Assembly: GCF_018598225.1 (NCBI RefSeq) | Contig: NZ_JAHESF010000038.1 | Location: forward strand, 1-62,621 | Length of the DNA stretch: 62,621 nucleotides | Reading direction: 5' to 3' | From: Chryseosolibacter histidinae | GTDB taxonomy: Bacteria > Bacteroidota > Bacteroidia > Cytophagales > Cyclobacteriaceae | In this document: in pieces, positions 1-7,268 of the stretch | How the letters are laid out: every line of letters begins with the position of its first letter | Numbering within the stretch: the stretch's first letter is position 1 | Notes under the pieces: model-generated | The model's database searches: none | What the model saw: only the letters and a program-made list of their open reading frames with translations | What the model was told of the DNA's origin: nothing | Translations under genes and position numbers: made by a program

Positions 1-285
1 CAGCTTAAACACAGTTTTGCCAGTAATAAAACGGCATCTGACGTTTGGAAAGTCAGGGAAGTCCGTTTTTTAGCCGCCGACATTGCGCTGTTGCGGGCCG
101 TTGTGGGTATGGTGCCGCCAGGTGGAAACGCCATAAACCCAGCAACCAATGCCATACAATCCCTTGTCGCCTTAAGGCAAAATAACGTCTGGAAGATCGC
201 GCTTTTCCAGAATACGCCTGCCCAATTTCATGGTCGTCCGGAATTGGTGGAAAGCATGACGAAAGAGTTAAGTGCGCTGCTTTAG
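1..285 (+). CDS. SgcJ/EcaC-like (SnoaL-fold) protein, C-terminal part only
   Basis: The reading frame is open from base 1, so the gene starts outside the window. About 94 residues are visible, ending at TAG 283-285. The end of the protein (WKIALFQNTPAQFHGRPE) resembles the last strands of SgcJ/EcaC-type proteins, small SnoaL/NTF2-fold proteins that are often labelled oxidoreductases although their reactions are mostly unknown. An internal ATG at 109 gives a shorter frame, but the frame upstream of it still reads as protein (VWKVREVRFLAADIALLRAVVG), so this is one truncated gene. A CTCTGCGG-type repeat begins about 20 nt after the stop. The family call is moderate because only the end is seen. 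Confidence 0.6.
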   Translation, partial: QLKHSFASNKTASDVWKVREVRFLAADIALLRAVVGMVPPGGNAINPATNAIQSLVALRQNNVWKIALFQNTPAQFHGRPELVESMTKELSALL

Positions 286-433
286 TAGACTGAATGCAGA
301 ACCGCAGAGACACCGCAGAGGCCGCAGAGGTCACCCTGACTTTAAGATACCGGGGCAGTGAATAATCCGCTTTGCATTACCTGCGATCCGTTCTTCATTG
401 GCTGAGCTGGTTGTTATTTGGTTAACTCACAGC

Positions 434-1132
434 ATGAATAAAGTTATACCAATATTACCGTGTCCTGACATACGAGGGCAGATCGAATTTTATCAACAGC
501 TGGGTTTCGAGATCAAAGGTGTGTATACCTCACCCAACCCCTATGCAGCAGTGCAGCTCGGGAACATCGAATTACATTTTTGGGGAAACAGGAAAAACGT
601 CCCCGCTGAAAATTCATCGATGTGTTTTATCCTGGTTGACGATGTGGATGCTATCAACGATGCTTTTACAAATAGTTTGAAAGCTCACACCGGCAAAGTT
701 CCCCGTTCAGGAATTCCGAAGATCACCAAAGTACGAGATCTTGTCGCCGACCGCAGGTTTACGTTGACCGATCCGGGAGGCAATACCCTTTTTATCGGCA
801 CACCGGTAAAGGACGGCAGCGTAAATTTCTTCCGCACGCTTCAACACGAAACGTTTGCTAAAAAATTCACGGTGTTATATGACATCGTGTACTCTAAAGA
901 AGCCCCTGAGCTGGCTGCGGAAACATTGCCAAAATACGGTATCGTAAAAGACCAGCTCGATGACCTCGATAAAGCGAAATACCTGCTGGTAATGCTCGAG
1001 ATCCAGCGATCGTTAAAACAACCGTTGGAGGATGCCGAATTAAAGGCGTTGTTGAAGGTTAATAAAGATGTGAACGATGACTGGCAAAAGATCGAAGACA
1101 GATACCAGGCTATCGTGAAAGGAGATGATTAG
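434..1132 (+). CDS. VOC (glyoxalase/bleomycin-resistance) family protein with C-terminal helical extension
   Basis: This is a 232-residue protein. Residues 1-118 fit one vicinal-oxygen-chelate unit: VIPILPCPDI, then FYQQLGFE, an ELHFWGN strand and a closing LTDPGGNTLFIGTP. Bleomycin-resistance-like proteins bind drugs as dimers, while other family members are metal-dependent lyases or dioxygenases; the substrate here is unknown. Residues 125-232 form a helical, charged extension rich in Leu, Lys and Asp, which is unusual for the short resistance proteins. The ATG at 434 is preferred over the upstream 398 because the VOC fold begins immediately with MNKVIPILPC. The gene stands alone, and a CAGAGG-type repeat follows the stop. 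Confidence 0.8.
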   Translation: MNKVIPILPCPDIRGQIEFYQQLGFEIKGVYTSPNPYAAVQLGNIELHFWGNRKNVPAENSSMCFILVDDVDAINDAFTNSLKAHTGKVPRSGIPKITKVRDLVADRRFTLTDPGGNTLFIGTPVKDGSVNFFRTLQHETFAKKFTVLYDIVYSKEAPELAAETLPKYGIVKDQLDDLDKAKYLLVMLEIQRSLKQPLEDAELKALLKVNKDVNDDWQKIEDRYQAIVKGDD

Positions 1133-1475
1133 TGAATGCGAAACCACAGAGGACGCGGAGATATCGTGGAGGGCCGCAGATACCAAACTTTCCGGTCTGT
1201 GTTAAAGATAACTGGGATGTCGCCGATCGAGTATGGGAAATAAGTATAACCGGTAGAACACAACCTTGCCGCGTAAACCGGTATTCTGAGCGGTGCTGTA
1301 TGGAGTGAGTTGAGCTACAGACTCAGTGCCACTGATAGTGAGGCATTTTTGAGTCAAAGAACCGAACTGCCGCTTTGATCCTTGGATAACTATTTATCCT
1401 AAAAAAAACGTTATATTTGCAATAAGTCTGCCCTGTATGAACTCCGACTTCATGTCGTTGCCCGAGTAATCGGGC
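1133..1475. other. Intergenic region with a hairpin and an isolated -7-like box
   Basis: No convincing gene lies in these 343 bases. The first 50 bases carry degenerate CAGAGGACGCGGAG-type phrases. TATATTTG at 1412-1419 matches the Bacteroidota -7 consensus TAnnTTTG, but no clear -33 TTTG is placed upstream. A perfect 6-bp hairpin, GCCCGA/TCGGGC, spans 1460-1475 and touches the 3' end of the DUF3800 gene on the other strand. A short plus-strand RNA is possible but unproven. Confidence 0.4.
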
Positions 1476-2291
1476 TTAGTGCAATGGCGGGCTTATTTTA
1501 TTTTTAGCTGTTAATGGTCTTTTTGGTCCATAATAGTTCCCCCATTTCTCATAGTTCTCTTGATCATATAAATCGACCACAACTGGTATTTTATCCATTA
1601 GGAATTCATAATACCTTATTTCGCCGCGCTCAAATACTCGTTGTAACGCCCAACAGAAGTAGTCAGCAATATTTAGCAATGGCTCGGTAGTATGGTTCTG
1701 AATATTAAAAACAATCTCAGTCTTTACCGCTCTGCCTTCCTTATTATCTGTGAATCTCTTCTCTGCCTTCTGTCTAGCCATTTCTAATACGGCATTGCGT
1801 GTTGACTTACCACGTTGAGCAATATTCAGTACAAGCTTACCCTGTTTTTGAAATTTGTTTTTTAACAAATGTGAAAGCATATCGGCATAAAACTCAATTT
1901 CATTGCCATTATGCTTTCTTTCGTATAACCTAGGAATTTTTCTTGCCACTACTCCCTCAAAGCTGCAGTCTATTTCCCTCATGAACTCAAAAAAAGTTTT
2001 ACGCACCTCAGCCGGATCGTCAGTAGCGTGGAAATAAAAATTACCCTTTGAGATCTTTTTTTGAATGCTTGGTACTCCTTTATAGTATGGATCATTTTGT
2101 ACTTGTTGCTGAAGTTTTATAATTCTCTGTCTTACATCCTCAAGAGGATCACGGAATTTCACAAGACCAAGAATAAAGGACAGGGACACACCGTTATTAC
2201 CGATGACTGGAATTTTTCCGGTTCCATAAAATGTAGTATCACCAGCTTCGTCAAGGAATCGATGATTCGTTTTTATTTCTTTATTCTCCAT
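1476..2291 (-). CDS. DUF3800 domain-containing protein
   Basis: The protein has 271 residues. It begins with the RNase H-like acidic signature of DUF3800 (FLDEAGD at residues 12-18) and continues with HATDDPAEVRKTFFEFM and the closing ADYFCWALQRVFERGE. DUF3800 proteins have a predicted RNase H-like fold and are common in accessory regions, often near defence or mobile genes, but their activity is mostly unproven. The acidic residues expected for metal binding (D14 and E15, with later Asp residues) are visible. The gene is alone on the minus strand. Its start is ATG at 2291. Low G+C and the accessory neighbours suggest horizontal acquisition. Confidence 0.85.
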   Translation of the reverse strand: MENKEIKTNHRFLDEAGDTTFYGTGKIPVIGNNGVSLSFILGLVKFRDPLEDVRQRIIKLQQQVQNDPYYKGVPSIQKKISKGNFYFHATDDPAEVRKTFFEFMREIDCSFEGVVARKIPRLYERKHNGNEIEFYADMLSHLLKNKFQKQGKLVLNIAQRGKSTRNAVLEMARQKAEKRFTDNKEGRAVKTEIVFNIQNHTTEPLLNIADYFCWALQRVFERGEIRYYEFLMDKIPVVVDLYDQENYEKWGNYYGPKRPLTAKNKISPPLH

Positions 2292-2739
2292 AGCGGTGGC
2301 AACTATTAGTCAATAGTGAACACTTTTTTACCTAAGTACGGGAGTAGCCGATGCGCATTCCCATCTTTAATTTAGAGACAAGAAAATTAAGCTATTGACT
2401 AATTCTTTTCTTAAATTCTATCACAAGACGGAAAAGGCCATGGTTAAGATCAGTTCATGTAGGTCAAGATCGAGACATATGGTTTCTTTCTCTCATGTTA
2501 GCATCTCGGAAATCCCTTGTCACGCAGATCGGGAGACATTGCGATTACACGCGCACTAATTAAGCAGCACAGGCCGGGAGACCTTCGCACACGTGTTCTG
2601 TTGTTCAAGATCTGGCTCAGCATACCGCTTCAGGATCACAAAAAGAATATAAAGTTTATCCAAACCGGAATTTTGATGATTTATTTGCGTGTAAATTTTT
2701 ATTTTGGACGTCTGTTTAACATTCATCAAAGCAATAAAT
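2292..2739. other. Intergenic region holding a dispersed-repeat copy
   Basis: This 448-base gap separates the divergent DUF3800 and TMEM175-like genes. It contains copy 1 of a dispersed repeat (listed separately). The rest is A+T-rich and shows no credible coding frame. The promoters of both flanking genes should lie here, but no complete -33/-7 pair could be placed. Confidence 0.4.
2519..2635 (+). repeat. Dispersed intergenic repeat family, copy 1
   Basis: This copy shares an ordered set of blocks with three others in the window: GTCACGCAG, CGGGAGACA, a CACTAATTAAG-like block, CACGTGTTC, TTGTTCAAGAT and GGCTCAGnATACCG. The matching copies are at 4884-4972, 11776-11945 and, inverted, 21648-21740. 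Copies are diverged, non-coding and not flanked by a transposase. It may be a REP- or MITE-like element. Confidence 0.65.
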
Positions 2740-3381
2740 ATGTTCGGTAAGTACCCCCACGACAGGATCGTTTTTTTCAGTGACGCAGTCTTTGCTATTG
2801 CCATCACACTTCTGGTAATCGAGATCAAGGTGCCAACGCATGAAGCGATCCATGAGCACGGCGTATTTGGAGCCCTGGGTAATCTCCTTCCGCTCTTTAT
2901 CGGTTACGGTGTCAGCTTCATCGTTACGGCGTTGTTCTGGAGAGCGCATCTTCAACTTTGCACGCTGGTAACATCGTTCAATTCCAAGCTTATCTGGATA
3001 AACATCATCCTGCTTCTCTTTGTGGGTCTGATGCCGTTCTCAACTGCTTTATATTCCGAAAATTTTGGAGATAACGGAGCATTTACGTTTTACTGCCTCA
3101 ACCTCGTCGCCATTGGCATTACTAATGTCTTCCTGACACGGGCTATCATCAGCACCCAGCAATTAAGATCAACATTAAGTGGAAAGCAGATTCACTGGCT
3201 GCAAGGAAGAGCGCTTGCGGTACCTGCAATTTTTCTGTTATGCATTGCCATCACCATGGTATCTCCCCTGACAGGCAGGTTTGCCTTTGTACTGATCTTT
3301 ATTGTGCAGAAAATCGGAGACACCATGATTGCCAAAAGTGCTAAAGCTGCCACCGAAGTATCTGTTGTGGAGGAGGGTTGA
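2740..3381 (+). CDS. TMEM175-family (DUF1211) potassium channel-like membrane protein
   Basis: The protein has 213 residues. The family signature RIVFFSDAVFAIAITLLVIE lies at residues 9-28, with the conserved FSD at 13-15 in the first membrane helix. Five or six hydrophobic segments follow, including GYGVSFIVTALFWRAHL and LIWINIILLLFVGLMPFS. Bacterial TMEM175 proteins have been shown to conduct K+ through Ile/Leu constrictions in the first helix and to lack a classical TVGYG filter; the ILLLV-rich helix here agrees. The start at 2740 is chosen over the upstream ATG at 2704 because the family begins shortly before the DR(I/V)xxFSD signature. The gene appears monocistronic. Confidence 0.85.
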   Translation: MFGKYPHDRIVFFSDAVFAIAITLLVIEIKVPTHEAIHEHGVFGALGNLLPLFIGYGVSFIVTALFWRAHLQLCTLVTSFNSKLIWINIILLLFVGLMPFSTALYSENFGDNGAFTFYCLNLVAIGITNVFLTRAIISTQQLRSTLSGKQIHWLQGRALAVPAIFLLCIAITMVSPLTGRFAFVLIFIVQKIGDTMIAKSAKAATEVSVVEEG

Positions 3382-3409
3382 TCAGAAAACCTGACACTGA
3401 GCTGGTAAC

Positions 3410-4144
3410 ATGATCACAATAAGCCATACACCGTCGTCGTACACCGACGCCTGGGAAACGATCCGAAACTTTATAAGCAAATGGCATAACGTTTCCCTTG
3501 CGTGGAAAATGGATGATCACATTGAAAAGATCAATTCAGTCGAAGCAAAAGCAGGCAGAACATTGCCGCCATCTTTAAAAGAATGGATTTGCTTTATCGA
3601 ACATATGCTGAAAACGGATCAATGGATCTTCAGGGACTCGTACGACATTTCATTTTCAGAAAAATTCCAGGCAGTGACGCTGATGATCCAGGGAGAAGCG
3701 GATTACTATTGGGCCGTCAAAATTGAAAACCTCTCCTTCGAAGATCCACCGGTCGATGGCTATCTCTTGGATTATGAAGGCGACACCGGCGATTTTCTTC
3801 ACCACGAACTGAAAGCCCACCGCCTGACGTCATTCGTTTTGAAATACTTGCTGGACTATCACTATATGTTTGTCGGTACAGGTGGCTATTTTACTCCGCT
3901 TACCAACCGCTCGAAAACAATAGAGGAATTCGCAAAAGCGCTCGGCCCCTACGTACGAATTGAAGACTACCTTGTATTTGAATCTGAAACCGTAATTGCC
4001 TACATAGTCGAGGACGCCGGAGACCCTGACCGTGGAGGCCTTGGCGTGCATTATCGCGCAGCCATTCACGAATTACCGGCTTGTGTGAAAAACAATTTCA
4101 GTGAAAGAACCATGCATTATGGATTCGATTTGAGGAGGGGTTAG
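3410..4144 (+). CDS. Putative SMI1/KNR4-like (SUKH) protein
   Basis: This 244-residue soluble protein contains VEAKAGRTLPPSLKEWICFI at about residues 44-63. That pattern resembles the E..LG..LP..y..fl motif opening the SUKH/SMI1-KNR4 fold. Many bacterial SUKH proteins neutralise toxins of polymorphic or contact-dependent systems. Later motifs are less typical (GYLLDYEGDTGDFLHHE, YHYMFVGTGGYFTPL), so the assignment is moderate. It starts 28 nt after the TMEM175-like gene and is followed 55 nt later by a DUF4272 gene on the same strand. No toxin gene is visible nearby, so an orphan immunity-like role is only an inference. Confidence 0.5.
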   Translation: MITISHTPSSYTDAWETIRNFISKWHNVSLAWKMDDHIEKINSVEAKAGRTLPPSLKEWICFIEHMLKTDQWIFRDSYDISFSEKFQAVTLMIQGEADYYWAVKIENLSFEDPPVDGYLLDYEGDTGDFLHHELKAHRLTSFVLKYLLDYHYMFVGTGGYFTPLTNRSKTIEEFAKALGPYVRIEDYLVFESETVIAYIVEDAGDPDRGGLGVHYRAAIHELPACVKNNFSERTMHYGFDLRRG

Positions 4145-4199
4145 ATAAATTTCTGATCCATTACGCCCTGAAAGCACCAAAAGTACCTGACGAAACAAT

Positions 4200-4742
4200 A
4201 TGACAGCATTAGAAAGAAAGCAAAAAACAGAGGCCTTACTCAAGGAATCAGGCATTCCATATATCGACCATTTACCGACAGTTGAAGAAGAGTTTGAAGT
4301 CAGGCTCAGAACGCCGGAAGAGATAGCCAAGCGTATTTTAATTCTGACCTATCTTAACTATGCCGCTGAGGAAGACTCAAAGCAAGACATTATTGATTTT
4401 TTAAAAACCGAAAGACTTTGGGATAGCGTGTCAGGAGAAGAAAAATTACTTTTTGAAAAAGATAGACTAACTGACCAAGACAAAATAAATATCTCGTGGC
4501 GTTCAGAATCAATCTGGGCACTATTGTGGACAATTAACAAGGTTGACCAACTGGACTTGCCGACTGATGAAGTGAATATTGCCGACATTGTAGATAGACT
4601 TCCGGAATTCATGAACAGTTCTGTTGATTTCATAAAATCATCCACCATCAGGAGTGTGAGTGAAATTCTTGACCAATCGGACTTGATTTATAGACTTCAC
4701 TGGCGACAAGACAATCTCAACTGGATAATGCAGACGATTTGA
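4200..4742 (+). CDS. DUF4272 domain-containing protein, prematurely ended by a frameshift
   Basis: The frame encodes 180 residues, with the DUF4272 opening ERKQKTEALLKESGIP, then LRTPEEIAKRILILTYLNY, a central SESIWALLWTINKV and SDLIYRLHW near the end. DUF4272 has no established function. The family normally continues beyond LHW with a segment ending in (V)YERHYALNWL-like sequence. That segment is present just downstream in another frame (4703-4837), so a one-base deletion near 4703 cuts the reading frame and leaves about ten wrong residues before TGA. The product is therefore probably truncated by roughly 45 residues. An assembly error would give the same picture. Confidence 0.8.
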   Translation: MTALERKQKTEALLKESGIPYIDHLPTVEEEFEVRLRTPEEIAKRILILTYLNYAAEEDSKQDIIDFLKTERLWDSVSGEEKLLFEKDRLTDQDKINISWRSESIWALLWTINKVDQLDLPTDEVNIADIVDRLPEFMNSSVDFIKSSTIRSVSEILDQSDLIYRLHWRQDNLNWIMQTI

Positions 4743-4837
4743 ACCTAAATCCAAGCATAGTTTACGAAAGACACTATGCAATTAATTGGGTGACTTACTA
4801 CGCAGACAATTGGGACGACGTTACTACAGATACATAA
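4703..4837 (+). pseudogene. Out-of-frame C-terminal part of the DUF4272 gene
   Basis: Read from 4703 in the other frame, the sequence gives ATRQSQLDNADDLNLNPS, then IVYERHYAINWVTYYADN and WDDVTTDT followed by TAA at 4835-4837. This is the expected DUF4272 C-terminus, and it joins LHW of the upstream frame exactly if TGG and GCG share one G instead of using two. One missing G after 4702 therefore explains the whole break. Nothing else in the tail is damaged, so the event is recent or technical. Confidence 0.8.
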
Positions 4838-4883
4838 AGAAACCAGCAATAGTGCGTCATGGGCCCAAGCGGGTCTCTGGTTT

Positions 4884-4972
4884 TCCGGACTCCCACGCTC
4901 GCGAACGTAGCCTCTTGTAGCCACGCCGCATCCGGGGACCGAAGACAGTGCGATGACATGCCCGCATTAAGT
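4884..4972 (+). repeat. Dispersed intergenic repeat family, copy 2 (5' part only)
   Basis: This copy matches the first half of copy 3: CCGGACTCCCACGCTCGCGAACGTA, then CACGC(C/A)GCATnCCGG, GACnGnAGACAnTG and a GCATTAAGTA-like block. The second half (CACGTGTTC to GATACCG) is missing. It lies directly behind the broken DUF4272 gene, which suggests local rearrangement. Confidence 0.6.
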
Positions 4973-5194
4973 AAGAGCCACTTCTATCTCAATTTGGAGC
5001 ACACTATTCCCGATATATAGCCGCTGACTAATCTCCTTCTTTGACGCCAGGATCTCAACACGCCGGCCACTCGTGAGGAGAGGAGTTTTTGAATTCCGAT
5101 CGATTACCATCTCCGGGTTTTGGTGTAGCGCTGAGAGAAGATCGGGAGAGTTCTTAGACATAACATGATTTGTGGTAATAAAAGGGCAGAGAAA

Positions 5195-5406
5195 ATATGT
5201 CATCCCTCACGGGATTTTGTGCGTGTGAATCATCTAATTCTACCGAATATGTCGTCCCTCACGGGACTTTCATTCCACCAACGTGACGCACTGGTTTAAT
5301 TAATACACCGATGTTCCAATCGCGGCCTCTTACCAGTCTCGTCAGAGACGGCATATCGGTAGACAAATCGAGAACAAACACTCAAATCCCGTCAGGGATG
5401 ACATAT
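5195..5406. repeat. ATATGTCATCCCTCACGGGA-type repeats, two direct and one inverted
   Basis: AATATGTCATCCCTCACGGG occurs at about 5195-5214, a near copy with GTCGTCCCTCACGGG at about 5247-5268, and the inverted form TCCCGTCAGGGATGACATAT at about 5387-5405. Each is itself partly palindromic (TCCCTnACGGGA). A weaker inverted match sits near 5343-5360. From memory, similar sequences are common in intergenic regions of Bacteroidota; I could not check this. Confidence 0.6.
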
Positions 5407-5421
5407 ATCACAGGTGGCTTT

Positions 5422-5700
5422 TCAGCGCTCTCCACGGTTGCGTATTTTCCGAAACCGCTCTATTTTCTCTGCGCCGATGTTCGCTGCCTCAAGCAGTTGC
5501 TTTAGATTATCCTTACACTGCATATGGTCTAGCAGGTTATACACAACCTTAATGTCTTCTTTGAGCGCAGGCGTTATGCTGCGAAGCTCAATAGTAGCCA
5601 GTACTCCGGCAATACCCTGTTGGTATCTCAATACTTCCTCTGGACTTGATACAGGTATAACGATCTTGCTGGGGTTGTTGGCTTTGTTGTATTTGATCAT
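5422..5700 (-). CDS. Small hypothetical protein
   Basis: A 92-residue frame starts at ATG 5700. It begins MIKYNKANNPSKIVIPVSS and is helical and charged afterwards (EEVLRYQQGIAGVLATIELR, LKQLLEAANIGAEKIERF). Composition and the absence of rare runs make it more protein-like than neighbouring frames. I recognise no family. It stands alone on the minus strand between repeats, and its end lies next to the inverted repeat at 5387-5405. It may be a real accessory gene or a chance frame. Confidence 0.4.
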   Translation of the reverse strand: MIKYNKANNPSKIVIPVSSPEEVLRYQQGIAGVLATIELRSITPALKEDIKVVYNLLDHMQCKDNLKQLLEAANIGAEKIERFRKIRNRGER

Positions 5701-6237
5701 AACTGTGAGTCTTTTTTGTTTTGTTTAAGAAATGAGAAAAGGCAGGCCAGTGCACCGGCACAACCATCCCCCGATATTGCCATGGTTAGGATGGAAAAGT
5801 GCCGGGCACAGCCTGTTGGGCTCCTTACGAAAGGATCAGGAAGGTGGGCGCTTGCAGAGAATGAAGATTTGTTGAGAGCTCATGTTGAGTACGGTTAATA
5901 GTACGAATCAATATGAGCGTCTATAAGTCGAGACGACGAGGGAAGCCAAAAAAGATGGCGTGGTGCCCGACTTACCGCCAAGAGGTACTGGTATACCCAA
6001 CCACGGATAAGTGAGCGCCCACGCCAATATTGACGTGAGCACCTTCACCTATTGTCCCGTGGTTGTTGAAAATTACCAGTTTTCTTGACGGGACGCTAAG
6101 TGCGAATGCCTCGATGTGTTATCGAATATTTCGCAATATTTTACTTTTCTCTTACTATTTCAAAAGTAAAAAAATTTTTCACATTCAGACTATAGTCGTC
6201 AAACAATTTTTTCAAACTTATAGAGCTTCACAGGCTT
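5701..6237. other. Intergenic region upstream of the XRE regulator
   Basis: Several short frames occur, but none has a recognisable domain or credible start. The stretch looks like decayed sequence. The last 130 bases become strongly A+T-rich, as expected for the promoter region of the XRE gene at 6238, though no exact promoter match could be placed. Confidence 0.35.
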
Positions 6238-6453
6238 ATGAAAGGTCTGGAAGCGAGATTTGGGGAACTACTTAAAGAGCTGAGAAACAAAAAAGGCTTA
6301 ACTCAGGAAGAGCTTGCTACGGATTGTGGTTTGGACAGGACTTATATTTCAATGTTGGAAAGAGGTCTTCGTCAGCCAACGCTTACTACACTGTTCAAAA
6401 TTGCCGAGGTTTTGAATGTCAGTCCCTCTTCGATTGTGAAGCAGCTCGAGTAA
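6238..6453 (+). CDS. XRE-family helix-turn-helix transcriptional regulator
   Basis: This 71-residue protein consists of a single Cro/C1-type DNA-binding domain. The pattern is complete: FGELLKELRNKKGLTQEELA at residues 8-27, the recognition helix DRTYISMLERGLRQPTLTTL at 34-53, and LFKIAEVLNVSPSSIV near the end. No sensor or oligomerisation domain is attached. Such stand-alone regulators often control restriction-modification, toxin-antitoxin or phage-defence genes. Here it lies about 0.8 kb upstream of the DUF4062 defence module on the same strand, but broken genes lie between, so regulation of that module is only a possibility. The ATG at 6238 is preceded by an A+T-rich leader. Confidence 0.9.
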   Translation: MKGLEARFGELLKELRNKKGLTQEELATDCGLDRTYISMLERGLRQPTLTTLFKIAEVLNVSPSSIVKQLE

Positions 6454-6604
6454 TTGTGGTGCTTCATTAATTGCCTTGAAGGTACGCTGCTTTCGATTCC
6501 CAGTCGCACGCGTGGCAAAAACAACAGTTTGATATTGCAGTTACAGACAGTGCCAAGATGCGTATCGCTAAGACTTCCCGCAGGAGCACTTCCATTAAAA
6601 ATAA

Positions 6605-6628
6605 AAGCCGTTCCAAATAGAACGGCTT
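6605..6628 (-). terminator. Rho-independent terminator of the small minus-strand gene
   Basis: AAGCCGTT (6605-6612) pairs perfectly with AACGGCTT (6621-6628) across an 8-nt loop. Read on the minus strand, the stem is followed by TTATTTTT. It begins 5 nt beyond the stop codon at 6634-6636, which supports the small gene having been a real transcription unit. Confidence 0.75.
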
Positions 6629-6633
6629 AAATG

Positions 6634-6754
6634 TTATTTCCCTTTTGGCGCGGATGGTTTTGGGGTTGATGGCCGATTGTTACCCCTGCCTCCACCCGAA
6701 GGATCGCCCGTTGTACTTGGGCCATTCGGTAGCCTTGTTGTTCCTTTTAGCCAT
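6634..6754 (-). pseudogene. Small Gly/Pro/Asn-rich protein gene with a one-base frameshift
   Basis: ATG at 6754 followed by GCT AAA A would read MAKRNNKATEWPKYNG and stop after 24 residues. Removing one A from the AAAA run beginning with codon 3 gives a 39-residue protein beginning MAKGTTRLPNGPSTTGDPSG, with a tail rich in Pro, Ser and Lys ending APKGK and TAA at 6634. The second reading is simple, low-complexity and ends exactly at the terminator, so I take it as the original. I cannot name the family with confidence. The frameshift may be a real mutation, slippage or a sequencing error. Confidence 0.5.
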
Positions 6755-7268
6755 AGTGTAAAATGATTTATTGTTCAGATGAATTTACGCAGATTGAAAT
6801 GCCGTAGGGATTGAAGTCGATCATTTTATTTTTCCAGATTCCAAGGTAAATCCTTTATGATTCTTGATGAATACGGCTGCTTTTTTTATCTTCGGTGACA
6901 GATTCCACGCCCCACCTGATCCACTGATCGCTAGCCCACGCGGAATCACTCTTGTAACATTCTAACACTAATTATTCAGTGTATAAGACTAATATTTCGA
7001 GCAGTAAGGCATACCTGCGTTGAGCTCAATAAAATAAAAATGACTTGAGACGATAACGCACTCCGCCATGGTCTCTAATCTATTAAGTTATTAGTGCTAA
7101 AACCAAAAACGCAACTGGTTTGGATGATTACTGTAGCATACGGTTACTTTTTATTTTAACTATAGGACCGGTCTGGCAAGCGATCGCCCGTCAACTAGGA
7201 TTATTCCATGAAAAAATTGGACATCAATGCCCCTGACCGTAGAATAATGATACCTGATCAAATAAAAC
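6755..7268. other. Intergenic region with remnant A, upstream of the DUF4062 gene
   Basis: Apart from remnant A, no full gene is seen. A short plus-strand frame at 7208-7309 (33 codons, MKKLDINAPDRRIMIP start) runs across the DUF4062 start codon in a different frame and could be an upstream leader ORF. The stretch 7080-7200 is A+T-rich and probably contains the promoter of the module. Confidence 0.4.
6821..6955 (-). pseudogene. Decayed gene end (remnant A), also present at 11.3-11.45 kb
   Basis: The minus strand reads SDSAWASDQWIRWGVESVTE, then DKK, an A7 tract that shifts the frame, and AAVFIKNHKGFTLESGKIK with TGA at 6821-6823. No start codon or upstream domain remains, so this is the 3' end of a lost gene. 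A diverged copy lies in the same orientation at 11307-11450. The run of A is 7 here and 8 there, and neither length keeps the frame open. The family is not recognised. Confidence 0.55.

Larger units (their letters stand above)
4838..5421. other. Intergenic region made of repeats
   Basis: No gene is supported here. The stretch holds a truncated copy of the dispersed repeat (4884-4972) and three copies of a GTCATCCCTCACGGGA-type repeat (5195-5406). A minus-strand frame at 4967-5203 exists but runs into the repeats and has no recognisable features. Confidence 0.5.

Noticed and set aside
4967-5203. 78-codon minus-strand frame
   Set aside because: It starts inside a GTCATCCCTCACGGGA-type repeat, runs into a dispersed repeat and lacks protein-like features.
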